Part shown: positions 10,782-21,715 of the stretch, piece by piece
How positions within the stretch are numbered: position 1 is the first letter of the stretch
Layout: each line of letters begins with the position of its first letter
Assembly (NCBI GenBank): GCA_029582265.1
Contig: CM055816.1
Span: 30,548,366-30,612,365 of the forward strand
Direction of reading: 5' to 3'
Source: Zoroaster sp. YZ-2022
Taxonomy: Eukaryota > Echinodermata > Asteroidea > Forcipulatida > Zoroasteridae
Length of the DNA: 64,000 nucleotides
Notes under the pieces: generated by a model
What the model was told of the DNA's origin: nothing
What the model saw: the letters and a program-made list of their open reading frames with translations, nothing else
Databases searched by the model: none
Made by a program: the position numbers and the translations under genes

Positions 10782-11641
10782 CAGCTTTACATTACTTTTA
10801 AATCTTCTCAAGAACCTGCCGATTCCTGCATTAAAACACTGGAGAAATGTATTCAAGAGATTCGAAGTTGGATGAGACAAAACGTCCTGAAATTGAACGA
10901 TGAAAAAACAGAATTTGTTCTATTTGGATCACGTCAGCAATTGTCTAAAGTTTCTCTTCCATTTATTACAATTGCTGACTCGCAGATAACCCCCTCATTA
11001 CATGCACGTAATTTGGGTGTTATATTTGACTCGACAATGACTTTAAAATCACATATCTCCAACATTGTTCGCATATCATCATTTCATATCAGAAATATAA
11101 GCCGAATTAGAAAATACTTGAATAAAAGTGCTGCTGAACAAATTATACATGCGTTTGTCACATCACGGCTCGATAACGGGAATGCTCTCCTTTACGGTCT
11201 CCCGCAGAATCAAATATCTCGTCTTCAGCACATACAAAACACAGCAGCTCGTGTTGTGACTTTGTCCAGAAAGTCATGCCATATCACGCCAATCTTGAAA
11301 GAACTGCACTGGCTTCCTGTTTCACAGAGAATTGTTTTTAAACTTATGCTAATTGTTCACAAATCTTTTAATAACATTGCTCCAATTTATATTTCTGAAC
11401 TGCTTAAAGTCTACACTCCATCACGCAATTTGCGCTCCAGCAACATGTCACTCCTAAAGGAACCAACTTCAAAACGGAACTGGGGTGATAGGTCGTTTTC
11501 TGTCGCAGCTCCGAGACTCTGGAATCATCTTCCAACTAAACTCAAATCTTGTCATAGTATACAAGATTCAAGTCGATGCTTAAAACTCATCTTATGTCAC
11601 AACTCTTCAAAGATGATGTATATATATTTGTAATTGCATTG

Positions 11642-12480
11642 TACCCAGCAAACAATACGGAACTGGGCCATAACTGGCCCAGTACCGATTTTACAGTACT
11701 GCAGCAATGGGCCGGTGCCGGCAAACGGAACTGGCCCAGTTCTGGCTTGCACAGAGGCTTGGAACTGGCCCAGTTCATGTAGCCCTTACTCATCCGGTAC
11801 CAAACCAGAACTGGCCCAGTACCGTGCCGACACAAAATGCCCTAACCAAAACAGTACGAAACCGGTAATGGTCCAGTACTGGGCCAATACAGATTCCATT
11901 ACTTGGCCATTACTGGCCCAGTACTGGCCCAGTACAGGGGCAATTGTGATGCCATTACTCGCCCAGCGCCGGTAAATTGGCACTGGGCCAGTGCCGGCAA
12001 ATGGAACTGGCCCAGTTCAGGCTTGCACAGAGGCTTGGAACTGGCCCAGTTCATGTAGCCCTTACTCATCCGGTACAAAACCAGAACTGGCCCAGTAACG
12101 TGCCGACACAAAATGCCCTAACCAAAACAGTACGAAACCGGTAATGGCCCAGTACTGGGCCAATACAGATTCCATTACTTGGCCATTACTGGCCCAGTAC
12201 TGGCCCAGTACAGGGGCAATTGTGATGCCATTACTCGCCCAGCGCCGGTAAATTGGCACTGGGCCAGTGCCGGCAAATGGAACTGGCCCAGTTCTGGCTT
12301 GCACAGAGGCTTGGAACTGGCCCAGTTCATGTAGCCCTTACTCATCCGGTACAAAACCAGAACTGGCCCAGTAACGTGCCGACACAAAATGCCCTAACCA
12401 AAACAGTACGAAACCGGTAATGGCCCAGTACTGGGCCAATGCAGATTCCGTTAATTGGGCATTATTGGCCCAGTACTGGC
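11642..12480. repeat. 276-bp tandem repeat of CTGGCCCAGT palindromes, left part of an ACCCAGCAAACA-ended element
   Basis: It opens with TACCCAGCAAACAATACGGA. A 276-bp unit then repeats about three times; CAGTTCATGTAGCCC occurs at 11771, 12047 and 12323. Each unit is full of TACTGGCCCAGTA-type palindromes. The opening motif is the exact inverse of TGTTTGCTGGGTA at the right end of the 60-bp satellite (37290-37302), so both arrays belong to one family. The array lies directly against the end of the LINE. Confidence 0.85.
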
Positions 12481-13245
12481 CCAGTATTGTGCCGACACAA
12501 AATGCCCTAACCAAAACAGTACGAAACCAGTACTGGGCCAGTATATAAACACTACCGTACCAGTACTGGCCCAGTACAGGGCCAATGGGGAATACCCTTA
12601 CTAAAACATTACAGAACCAGTACTGGCCCAGTAGATAAACACTACCGTACCAGTACTGGCCCAGTACAGGGCCAATGGGGAATACCCTTACTAAAACAGT
12701 ACAGAACCAGTACTGGCCCAGTACAGAAACATTACCGTACCAGTACTGGCCCAGTACAGGGCCAATGGGGAATACCCTTACTAAAACAGTACAGAACCAG
12801 TACTGGCCCAGTAGATAAACACTACCGTACCAGTACTGGCCCAGTACAGGGCCAATGGGGAATACCCTTACTAAAACAGTACAGAACCAGTACTGGCCCA
12901 GTACAGAAACATTACCGTACCAGTACTGGTCCAGTACAGGGCCAATGGGGAATACCCTTATAAAACAGTACAGAACCAGTACTGGCCCAGTAGATAAACA
13001 CTACCGTACCAGTACTGGCCCAGTACAGGGCCAATGGGGAAAACCCTTACTAAAACAGTACAGAACCAGTACTGGCCCAGTACAGTAGATGAACACTACC
13101 GTACCAGTACTGGCCCAGTACAGGGCCAATGGGGAATACCCTTACTAAAACAGTACAGAACCAGTACTGGCCCAGTACAGAAACATTACCGTACCAGTAC
13201 TGGCCCAGTACAGGGCCAATGGTGGGAAAAAACACTTACTAAAAC
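12481..13245. repeat. 90-bp tandem repeat, continuation of the CTGGCCCAGT array
   Basis: A 90-bp unit (CAGTACTGGCCCAGTACAGG then GCCAATGGGGAATACCC...) starts at 12561, 12651, 12741, 12831 and 12921 and goes on with small indels to about 13235. Units alternate between GTAGATAAACACTACC and GTACAGAAACATTACC versions, suggesting a 180-bp higher-order period. No right terminal TGTTTGCTGGGTA is seen, so this copy is truncated on the right. Confidence 0.85.
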
Positions 13246-13530
13246 AGCAAAATTACACATGGTTTTAGAAAACATCCTTAGTGATGATTTAATCCTGAAT
13301 GAAAGTTCTTCAGTAAATATTATAAAATACAAAATGTAACTCAATACGACATTAAATATAACTTACCCTGAACTAATTAGGGCCTATGCATTTTACTGTG
13401 GGAATTAATGGCCATTGTGATTGACTTATGCTCACCACTAATTACACTATCATTTTATTGGACAAACTTTTCCTGGTAACTAAATGGAGCGTGGCAATAA
13501 CTTCATGCTATAAGTGGGTCGGTGGGATTT
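13246..13530. other. No gene seen
   Basis: Ordinary AT-rich sequence between the 90-bp array and the fold-back at 13532. Confidence 0.4.
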
Positions 13531-13531
13531 C

Positions 13532-13712
13532 ACTGCCTTTGGCATTGCCGGTGTACTTGCCTTTGCCCACGTGTGCGCGGTAGTGTAGCATAATTATGCA
13601 GGTGATGTCTACTGATGAGTAGTGATGATTCATGACTACTCATCGTGCATAAAACACTACTGCACACGCGTGGGCAAAGGCAATTAAAACGACAAGGCAG
13701 TGACCAATGAGT
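13532..13712. repeat. Imperfect fold-back element
   Basis: GCCTTTGCCCACGTGTGC (13559-13576) pairs with GCACACGCGTGGGCAAAGGC (13662-13681). Outside it, TCACTGCC pairs with GGCAGTGA. Inside, GATGAGTAGT pairs with ACTACTCATC. The whole ~180 bp could fold on itself. It is a MITE-like palindrome of unassigned class. Confidence 0.65.
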
Positions 13713-14620
13713 AAATCTTTTCATGGTTATTATTTATGAAAACAAATTTACATTTTCAAACAAATCAATGTGAAATAAATAAGCATGATAATTGAACACT
13801 TAGGTTTAGTGTAAATTAATCGCAGTTGTTTAATTAAAATTAAAATGTTACATGATTTTGTATTGTTCATTTTTAATTACTTTTAGCACAGCTTTATGCT
13901 ACAAAAAAACGATGCGAAGTATGTTCATTCAGCACACAGCAAGATCATGTGCAGAACAACTGTTTCAGAGATTAAAAAGCAAAAAGGAAAGGGGAAAAAA
14001 GGAATTACAAAAATTTACGATACAGGGCACAGACCCGTTGCAAGAGTGCGTTGTAGCAATACGGTTAAAATATTACCACTAGCAGATAATTTATACAGGC
14101 ATGCAACTTTGTAATTGAAAAAAAAAGAGGAAATGGCTAGGCACAAAAAAACATTGTAGTGTTTTACAGTTTTCAATGGCACTAGGATACTTTTAAAAAA
14201 GATGAAATCAGCTGATCCGCTGAAAAGTTGCATGCCTGTTTATAATGATACATTACAAACAAAATTATAAATATGCGCAGTACGAAGGGAGATCATATTT
14301 GCATTTGTCCGCCGCCCGGCAGAGGGGTTACAACATAAAACAATTTAAATAGTGTTTAAATTTGGTTCAACACATGTTATCATGGAGGAAATAGGAGTAT
14401 GCAGTAGGAAATGTATTATCACATAAATTATTCATTGTCACTCATCTTTCTATAATTTATCCTCACAAAACTCAGCATTTAAATAAACATAGTCCCATAA
14501 ACCATTCACGGTTTTCAATAAACCAAGTACTACCAGTAGTGTTTTATACAAAAATGCAAATTTAGTCACTTTAAATTTAAATTTTAAAAATCAATTAACA
14601 ATTCAATGGTTCCTATTAAT
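13713..14620. other. No confident gene
   Basis: Open frames at 13852-14114 on the plus strand (Lys-rich, ...KIMCRTTVSEIKKQKGK...) have no recognised motif and no splice support. The rest is AT-rich. Confidence 0.35.
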
Positions 14621-14985
14621 GGGGTGTCGTGGCCGAGCGGTCTAGCTTACCGAATTCAAGTTCTGGTGTTAGCAACATAATGTGGGTTCGAATCACGGCC
14701 GTGACACTTGTGTCCTTGAGCAAGACACTTAATCATAATTGCTTCTCTCCACCCAGGGGTTAAATGGGTACCTGTGAAGGCAGAGTTGGTTTGCTCTATA
14801 TGCGCTAGAAATGGCAGCAATTGAGCTGTATACTCCCCAGGGAGCTGAGATGGTTTCAGGAATGATTTATGAGCCTTATGAGCCTTATGAGCAGGGATAA
14901 TAATATAATGCGCCTTGAGCACCACTTAGTTGGTGGATACGTGCGCTATATAAATCCACACATTATTATTATTATTATTTTCCCA
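14621..14985 (+). mobile_element. tRNA-derived SINE, full copy
   Basis: It starts GGGGTGTCGTGGCCGAGCGG (A box), with B box GGGTTCGAATCAC. It continues through CTTGAGCAAGACACTTAATC and the shared body to the tail GCGCCTTGAGCACCACTTAG, GCGCTATATAAATC and an ATT run. It is the same family as 8474-8822 with a better-preserved head. Confidence 0.9.
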
Positions 14986-15086
14986 GGCATTTTATTTAGT
15001 GAATTCACAATAACACATCACCTAGAAGTCATTTTGCTAGCATTTGTTTTTAATTACCTTATAATTTATAACTCCCTTTTGTCATT

Positions 15087-15307
15087 AAAGGGACAGTATC
15101 GTCATGATCAACAGGGCATGGAATCGGAATGCTAGTTTTAGGTTAAGTCATTGACTGCCATAATACCCCACATGATAAGGTCATATTACTGTTGCTGCTT
15201 CATAAATGAGCCTGTAATTTTCAGTCACTGTGTTCATCTTTAACTAGGACATTGATTCTATGCTCTGTCGAAAGTCTGCTCTGATCGTTACGATACTGCC
15301 CCTTTAA
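15087..15307. mobile_element. AAAGGGACAGTATCG MITE, copy 1
   Basis: Inverted termini AAAGGGACAGTATCGTCATG and CGTTACGATACTGCCCCTTT enclose about 220 bp. The interior is itself loosely palindromic: CAGGGCATGGAATC, GTCATTGACTG and CAGTCACTG. Full or nearly full copies also occur at 41544, 47512 and 58387, with halves at 40296 and 50764. Confidence 0.8.
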
Positions 15308-16285
15308 ATAACCAGTAGGTACCTAACATTTATTTTAAACCAGCACTCTAGAATGCCTATTGTCCAGTTGCTGGCAGTGAAAAGGTGATTTATTCTACTA
15401 TACAAATGTATTACACTGTATTACATTTATTATAAGTGTTTTGGACATTGGTCAACCATGGAGGAAGGTCTTCCTCCATGGGTCAACCCATGAACTGAAC
15501 AATGGCTGCATGCAGTAACAGCCAAACAGCCAGCGGCCCAGCCAGCACAGCTAAGTCGGCTTCCTCAAAGGCATTACTTGCTAGTGCTATTCGGGAAATA
15601 CTACCATGTGTACCACTACCAGCGGTGCCCAGACAAAACAGTGCAATTGCGAATAGTTAGAGAACACAACTGCAAGTAATGCAGAGCAAAGGCAATACAT
15701 TATTACTCGTGAATGGTCAGTATTCGTGAATAGTTACAGGTATTTGCGCCTGCGCGATTAATCGAATAGTTCAAAAACCGCGAATACGAGTATGATTAGC
15801 AACAACTATTCGCAAATATTTGAATAATTGCACTATGCGCACAGGCCTACCTGTATGTTATTTACTAATCTAAGTCTACCCATGGAGGAAGAAAACATGT
15901 TTTCTTCCTCCATGGTCTACCCTACTCTTGTCCTGTTCCCGCTTTTTTCTTCCTCCTTTGCGGTCGGGGGCGTTCCGCGGCCAAAGCTGGGCTTCGGCCT
16001 CAGAACCGTTTACCACCAGGGGGTTCCGCAAAACAGCCTCTGAAACAAACAATTAATAAATTTCAGCATAATTAGAACAGCAAAATGGATGTTGCAACTG
16101 CTTGGCATGACCAAGGGCTTAAATGAGGTAAACACCATGTCTGTTAATGCTTCCATACTCGATAAGATTGTGAGTAAATGTATGTACTGACCTTAAGCTT
16201 ATTTTATTGAACCGTTTAAGAGGAAACAGATAATATAAGAGGTTTATTATATGTAATACTAATAGACTTCTGATAATATTTATAT
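15308..16285. other. No gene seen; two CCATGGAGGAAG hairpins
   Basis: Perfect short hairpins lie at 15458-15481 (CCATGGAGGAAG...CTTCCTCCATGG) and 15881-15914 (CCATGGAGGAAG, AAAACATGTTTT loop, CTTCCTCCATGG). A C-rich open frame at 15828-16043 covers the second hairpin and has no recognised motif. Confidence 0.5.
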
Positions 16286-16564
16286 TGATTTAATTTTGCC
16301 CTACACCGACGTGTGTATAGCACTGTATGCTCAGTGCTTTCCGAGTGTGTGTGAAAAAACTACACAAGCGACTCGGGCGGGATTCGAACCCACGACCTCC
16401 TGCTTACTAGTGCAGACGTCTTAACCTCTCGACCACCGAGCTTGCCCGATGACGATTGGCCGGCTAGAATCCTATATAGCAGCGGGTTCTGCGATATATA
16501 TAGATTGGTGAAATTCTGAGCATACAGTGCTATACACACGTCGGTGTAGGGCAAAATTAAATCA
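16286..16564. mobile_element. Fold-back element with ~45-bp inverted ends and a tRNA-like centre
   Basis: TGATTTAATTTTGCCCTACA...CCGACGTGTGTATAGCAC at the left is repeated inverted at the right (GTGCTATACACACGTCGG...TAGGGCAAAATTAAATCA). Between the arms, minus-strand positions 16450-16372 read like a tRNA: A-box-like GGTGGTCGAGAGGTTAAGAC, an anticodon-like stem CTGC/GCAG, and B box GGGTTCGAATCCCG. Single ends of the same family occur at 19812-19900 and 2545-2620. Confidence 0.75.
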
Positions 16565-16894
16565 ATTGTTTATCTCCCGACGCAAGAATTTCACCAATCT
16601 AAATATTTATATTCAAATGTTTGTTTCCATATTAATGTTGAAATAGATCACAGGCCATTGATCCATTTCAAATTGTACACCAGTTATTTGTTACATGGTA
16701 TACCAACTATATAGCTGTATTAGGATTTTTTGACATTATTCTATACCCAGATTCCATTAATTTTCACACCGCATGCTTTTCAGTTGTTATAATATAGGTC
16801 AATTAATGCGCAAACATTTAATTGCTAGTAAGATTTGGTAGAAATGATCGACAGCAAATATACTTCATGTTCACTCCCAACCATTGACATTTTC

Positions 16895-17150
16895 TTAAGC
16901 CCCAAAAGTCTCCGGTTTCTGGTCATCGATCGGCTTTAAAATCGGTGCGGTGCCACATTAAAAATAAAAATTCCAACAGGGTTTACGCGGGGACCAACTT
17001 TCCTATATACAAAGTAAGAGAGGCCTCACAAATCGGGCAAATGTTCAATGTTCATACCCCTATGTGGAAAAGGTTTCAAACACAGCACGGCAGAATTCCA
17101 ATCGATCCAGCAAGTTTGGCTGCAATTGGGCAGCGTTATACATGTATAGT
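16895..17150. repeat. Third, dispersed copy of the 24.3-27.6 kb duplicated sequence
   Basis: AAGTCTCCGGTTTCTGGTCA, AAATCGGTGCGGTG, ATCGATCCAGCAAGTTTGGC and TGCAATTGGGCAGCGTT match the equivalent stretches at about 25150-25435 and 27155-27400. A 78-codon plus-strand frame here (16945-17181) is not conserved in the other copies and is not called. Confidence 0.65.
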
Positions 17151-17414
17151 GCGCGGAGCTAGAAACCAGAGACTTAACTGACCCTGGAAATTTATCCATT
17201 GTAGTAGAGCCGCAAAAACAATAATGTTCAAGTGAGGGTGCAGCATTTTTGGACCGGTATATTTATTCCAATTCTCAAGTTCTCAACAGACATATCTTAA
17301 AACCGACCTGTGAAATTTTCTCGGAAATGACTACATTTCAGGAAATATTTCTCAGGACGATAGGTCATCTTTGACTGGTCAGGAATACATGTTGTATCAT
17401 TCCTTTAAACATTG

Positions 17415-20400
17415 TTAATTTTCCCCTGATAACCAACAAAGCTCTATAATGTCTATACATAATTGTAACCTACTTGTTATTACTGCACATAGCATCAGAC
17501 TGCTGAATGTCCTCTTGGTTACTGGTGTTGCCGACTTCCACCCCGGCTTCCCTGCCCAATTAAAACGGAGAGTGAGGTCGTGTGTCATGACGTTGGTCAT
17601 GACACGCTTCACCGTATCTTTCATTGAGTTGCCACCAACCAGTGTTAAATTGTTTACCTGAAGAAATATAGAGAAAATTATGTGTCACAGTTAATATTAC
17701 ATATTGAGATTATATATGTATATCTAGGACCAAATGAAATATTGCAAAATCTTATAAATCCACACAAAACGTATAAGGCTGCATTTTTACAGAAAATACT
17801 GAAATTACAGTCCACGAAAATCAGGAAGTGGCGGTTATATTGTTTGCATGATTTTTTTTATTTACTGATAATTGCATTATGGTATTGCTGACCAATCCCT
17901 AGTTGGCCATACAGGTACAGTACACATGAATGTTTTATTGATGATTCATAAAACCTAAGAACCGTTTGTCAATGCCACAAAAAGCATGGACTAAATTTAA
18001 GACAATTCTGGAAATTTGTTTGAATTTAGCAATATTATGTGTAAAATATGTCCATACATATTTCACTAGTTTGCTGTTTTTTGAGAGGAGTACATTCATT
18101 AAAATTCGTTAGTTTAAAAAAAACGGTTACCGTGGCAACTATGAACACCAATTAACGTAGATGTTTGCGTGAGAGGGTCCAAAAGATCAGCGTGATCGGA
18201 CAAAGCGTTCTGGTGATAAAAAAATCGTATATATAGGGGGCACATTGCACGCCCTCCCCCAGGCCTGATAGGGTTAGGCAAGGTGTAGCATTATAGGCAA
18301 AACTACTAGTAAAAGTATTTATACTTTATTATACTTTAATGTACATATATCCACAATGCTTTAAGTACCGGTACTCATAACTATCATTCGTACTGAAACT
18401 TTAGTACCCTGTCCACGGTTGTTAATCGTTTTTAACAAATTTAATTAAGTTTGCGGTTACTGATCAATACAAAAATACTCGGATAAGTGTTTTTTATAAG
18501 TTGTCACAATCAAAACACTGTGACCAAAGCTGCGTCATGCTGCATTATGTGACCAGCCATTATAGGGAAGACTAGTATATTTATGAGCTTTACCTCTAGC
18601 TATATTTAAACATTAAAACCGGATTGTTATTATTTTCAATTAGTTATCAATGCTCTATCTACCATGCATTATTTCAAAATGCTTACCACGGATTTTCTAA
18701 GTGATTTGTCAAGAAGCTGTTGCTCAAGGTTTTCCACTTCTTCATAGGAAGCCAGTGGAAAGCCGATCGCATCGGGCAACTCAATGGAGGGTCCTCCCCC
18801 TCCACCGCTTAGTCTTTGAAGAACCTGATTAAGCAGTTTTCTTTGGCTTTTCAATTCCGTTGAAATTTCGGCCATTGTCACTTGCAGTTCGCTCATGCTG
18901 GGTATCATGCTGCGGTCAGTTGCTGCAGAGTAAATATTGCTATCTGTTACTGACAATTGGTCATTCATATACAAACAATAAACACTTTAGTTCTAGATTT
19001 CTTGAGAGAATACCAGTAGGAAGTTGTCATGTTTCTATTATTCTATTTACTGATTTAACAACATATAATTATACATTTTTGCGGTACATTGATATATTGC
19101 GTGTTGGAAACCTTTATTTGGTAGTGATATTCGTCTAAAACCAATTGGGGGGTTGGGCAGGTCGTTGTTAAATTCAATAATCTGTTGGTACTTTTTGCCC
19201 ACCCTTAAGACAGGTGCTTCCGAAAAGTTTAAAGTGTTTGGCAAGTATTGATCAACTCAAAATGCAAGTTAGATTTTTTTATTTCCATTGTGCTTTCAGG
19301 GAAATTATCGGCGGGAGGATACTATTTGAGAGATTTTTGTTTTCCGTTTGATACATTTTTTTGTCGCAAACATCAGTAAAACAATAAATTAAATTACAGC
19401 AGGGTACAGCAAAATATTCTTGTGCATAAACATCATGGGTTGTTGATCACTAAGTGTAACAATTTCCCTTTCACCTCCACATTCAATGAAAACAAATTAC
19501 CTGATATCGGTTCCACAGCTGAAGCTGCAGCTGCAACAGCATCAGTGCCCTTTGAATCATTGTCTGAGTGGCTATGTAGAAACATCGGCAGAGGAGGCAG
19601 AGGAGGAGTGGGTGCTCTGCCGATTGGTGTTGATGTTCTTGGCCTAGGACCTCTTCCCCTGGGAGAAGTCTCATCATCTTCGTCTTCTTCATTTGACGAA
19701 GATGAGGAAACTCAAGCCTTTTTTCGGCGCCTACAACAAAAAATATCTCTATATAATGTATTTTGTTTACGTTTTGGAGTGTTTCTGGGAGCAGACTGTA
19801 AAAGAAACAAATGATTTAATTTTGCCCTACACCGACGTGTGTATAGCACTGTATACTCAGTGCTTTCCAAGTGTCTGTGGAATTTCACCAACCTATAAAG
19901 ACTGTAGATTACTCGTTGTTTAAAGAAGTTTCTGGCAGTCAGGACGCCAAGTCTTACCCAGTAAATCAACACCGAACTTGTAAACAACCTGAATGTGCCG
20001 TTTACATTTATGGAAAACTGTTCATTAAAGATATATCTTCCCTGCTTGGCTAAGAGTACGACCTACAAAATAAAATTTCTAAAACGAACGAATTTTGAAA
20101 TATAATATCGTTGTTAAACCAAAAAACATGAAAATTATGAAATCCTGATTGACAGCCGCACTAGCTAATCCGCAGACTGCCCATGTACGCCCTTGGCCTG
20201 TTACATACAATACATTAAACAAGATTTTAAAAAAGTGGGCCAGCATTTTATTAATTGTATTGGTACTAATCCATGAAAGGTTTTTTATTCATTCAATGAG
20301 TGAAACATTTAAAGCTTATAACTTCCATAACCGCAGAAAAATAGCGATTCAACATTTAAATCTATTTTTTACGTCAAAACGGCCATATATCTTTAATGCC

Positions 20401-21715
20401 AACATTTAAAGAACTTTACCAAATAATTATGCTCTAATCATGAAGGATTGAGGGAATATTATATTACCCAATTAAATACCAAATGTTGGGGTAATTTTAT
20501 TGTTTTGGTGAGTTTTGGGCAGCAAACAAAAAGTGCTTCCAAATATATAGATCGCCGGCGGTCGATTTTTACACAGGACTGAGTTGAAAGGGTTAAGGAA
20601 TCATCCCCAATGTATGGTGGCCCTGAAGGGACTCGCACATATTCATGATAATTTTTATATCTGTGATTTCCATGAGACATAAAAAAAAATTGCTGATAAT
20701 TTATACTTACTTTCTACTTGTCTTGGCTGTCTCGTCATCCTCTGTCTGGAGGTCTGATGTGTCCTCGGACCTTTTCAGTTTGATGCGTGCATCCTCATAA
20801 GTTTCTGTACAAACATACACAATTTTGTTTAATTATATAAGAGAACAATTCCATGTTTAAATATATATGTATAAATATATAATATAGTATAAATATATAC
20901 TGAAGACTTTTTTTTACAATAGTCTGATTCTGTGGGTCACTCAATCGGCCTCCATTAAGGAATTTTAGTACGCAGTGTTTTCACACTTTCACATCATTCT
21001 CCACTATTGAAGTGAGATTACAATAATTGGTAATGACCCCAAAGGGATCATAAAACCTACTTGGTGTGAATTTGGTACAGTCAATTTCCCAAAGTCAATG
21101 GGCGTTTCGATGCAATTTGGGATCTTAAATGTATGTTAATGACAATCTGCATAGCCTATATTCATGAATTATTAGCAAGTCAGTGATTTTCAGGCAAAGA
21201 TGAAACAAAATAATTAGATACAACTTTTACATGTAGCGGGTTTGTTGGTTTTTACAAATGTATGCAAGTAATTTTTTAATTTTTTTTACAATTAACACCT
21301 TAGTCTTGCATTGGACGTCTTGAATTTTCTTAAAAGTCAGATCCTTGACAATTGTCTTGCCTTGTTGGCAAAGTAACAAGGCAAGAAAGAATGAATATTA
21401 GCTAAATTATCCTGAAGAAGTACCATTTCATGGGTGTAAATCTTGTTTCAAGGAAAGTAAGCGTAGTGCATAATTAATGGCTTGTCATTGCACTCAAAAC
21501 AAATTAATTAAACTGTACTTACGACTGGTACCCAGAACTCTGACATCAAACTGCTTCCAGTTCAACTCATCTGGCTGCAGCTGATCTTTTACGGCTCTAA
21601 CAACCGCCGTAGAAGAACGCCAGGGCGGCCAAAATGCCAGCTTGTCGGTCTTTAACCACGTGCTCGGTACAATTTCCACCTCGTTTGAGACTTTGAATAG
21701 AACAACTGCAAACAT
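17415..21715 (-). CDS. DUF4806-domain protein, five exons, one in-frame stop
   Basis: Exons on the minus strand are 21715-21523, 20804-20711, 19730-19501, 18922-18687 and 17657-17415. All introns are GT-AG. Exon phases fit (1, 2, 1, 0), giving 996 nt or 331 codons plus TAA. Exon 1 starts MFAVVLFKVSNEVEIVPSTW and has WPPWRS, a known N-terminal signature (VVxFxxxxEVxxVPxxW...WPP) of DUF4806 proteins. Exon 2 gives YEDARIKLKRSEDTSDLQ. Exon 3 is a Ser/acidic and Pro-rich linker. Exon 4 holds FPLASYEEVENLEQQLLD and exon 5 LVGGNSMKDTVKRVMTNVMT plus FNWAGKPGW, the conserved DUF4806 core (about residues 221-310). Codon 102 is TGA (19714-19712), so the gene is a young pseudogene, contains a base error, or has a misplaced exon edge. 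Function of the family is unknown. Intron 2 holds a mobile-element fragment. Confidence 0.82.
19812..19900. mobile_element. Single end of the ACCGACGTG fold-back element in intron 2 of the DUF4806 gene
   Basis: TTTAATTTTGCCCTACACCG, ACGTGTGTATAGCACTGTAT and GTGCTTTCCAAGTGTCTGTG match the left arm of 16286-16564. The right arm is missing, leaving a solo end followed by GAATTTCACCAACCTATAAA. Confidence 0.7.

Larger units (their letters stand above)
9270..11640 (+). pseudogene. 5'-truncated CR1/L2-like LINE reverse transcriptase, split by a transposon
   Basis: The frame from about 9270 carries the RT motif VPQGSVLGP and then the catalytic YADD (codons 9408-9419). It breaks two bases into the next Gln codon where a 1357-bp element sits. 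Coding resumes at 10782 with QLYITFKS and continues through WMRQNVLKLNDEKTEFVLFG, NLGVIFDSTMTLKSHI, LHWLPVSQRIVFKLML and WGDRSFSVAAPRLWNHLP. This order (YADDTQLY, KLNDxKTE, LHWLPV, GxRSFSVAAPxLWNxLP) is typical of CR1/L2-type non-LTR elements. Near 11570 a one-base shift moves the family's terminal KTHL motif into another frame (MLKTHLMSQLF). The endonuclease and the RT fingers are missing, so the copy is dead. It ends where the ACCCAGCAAACA element begins. Confidence 0.9.

Noticed and set aside
16372..16450. Functional tRNA gene on the minus strand
   Set aside because: The acceptor stem pairs imperfectly and the sequence sits inside a fold-back element; best read as tRNA-derived.
16945..17181. 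78-codon frame overlapping the dispersed repeat
   Set aside because: The related copies at 25.2 and 27.2 kb do not keep the frame.
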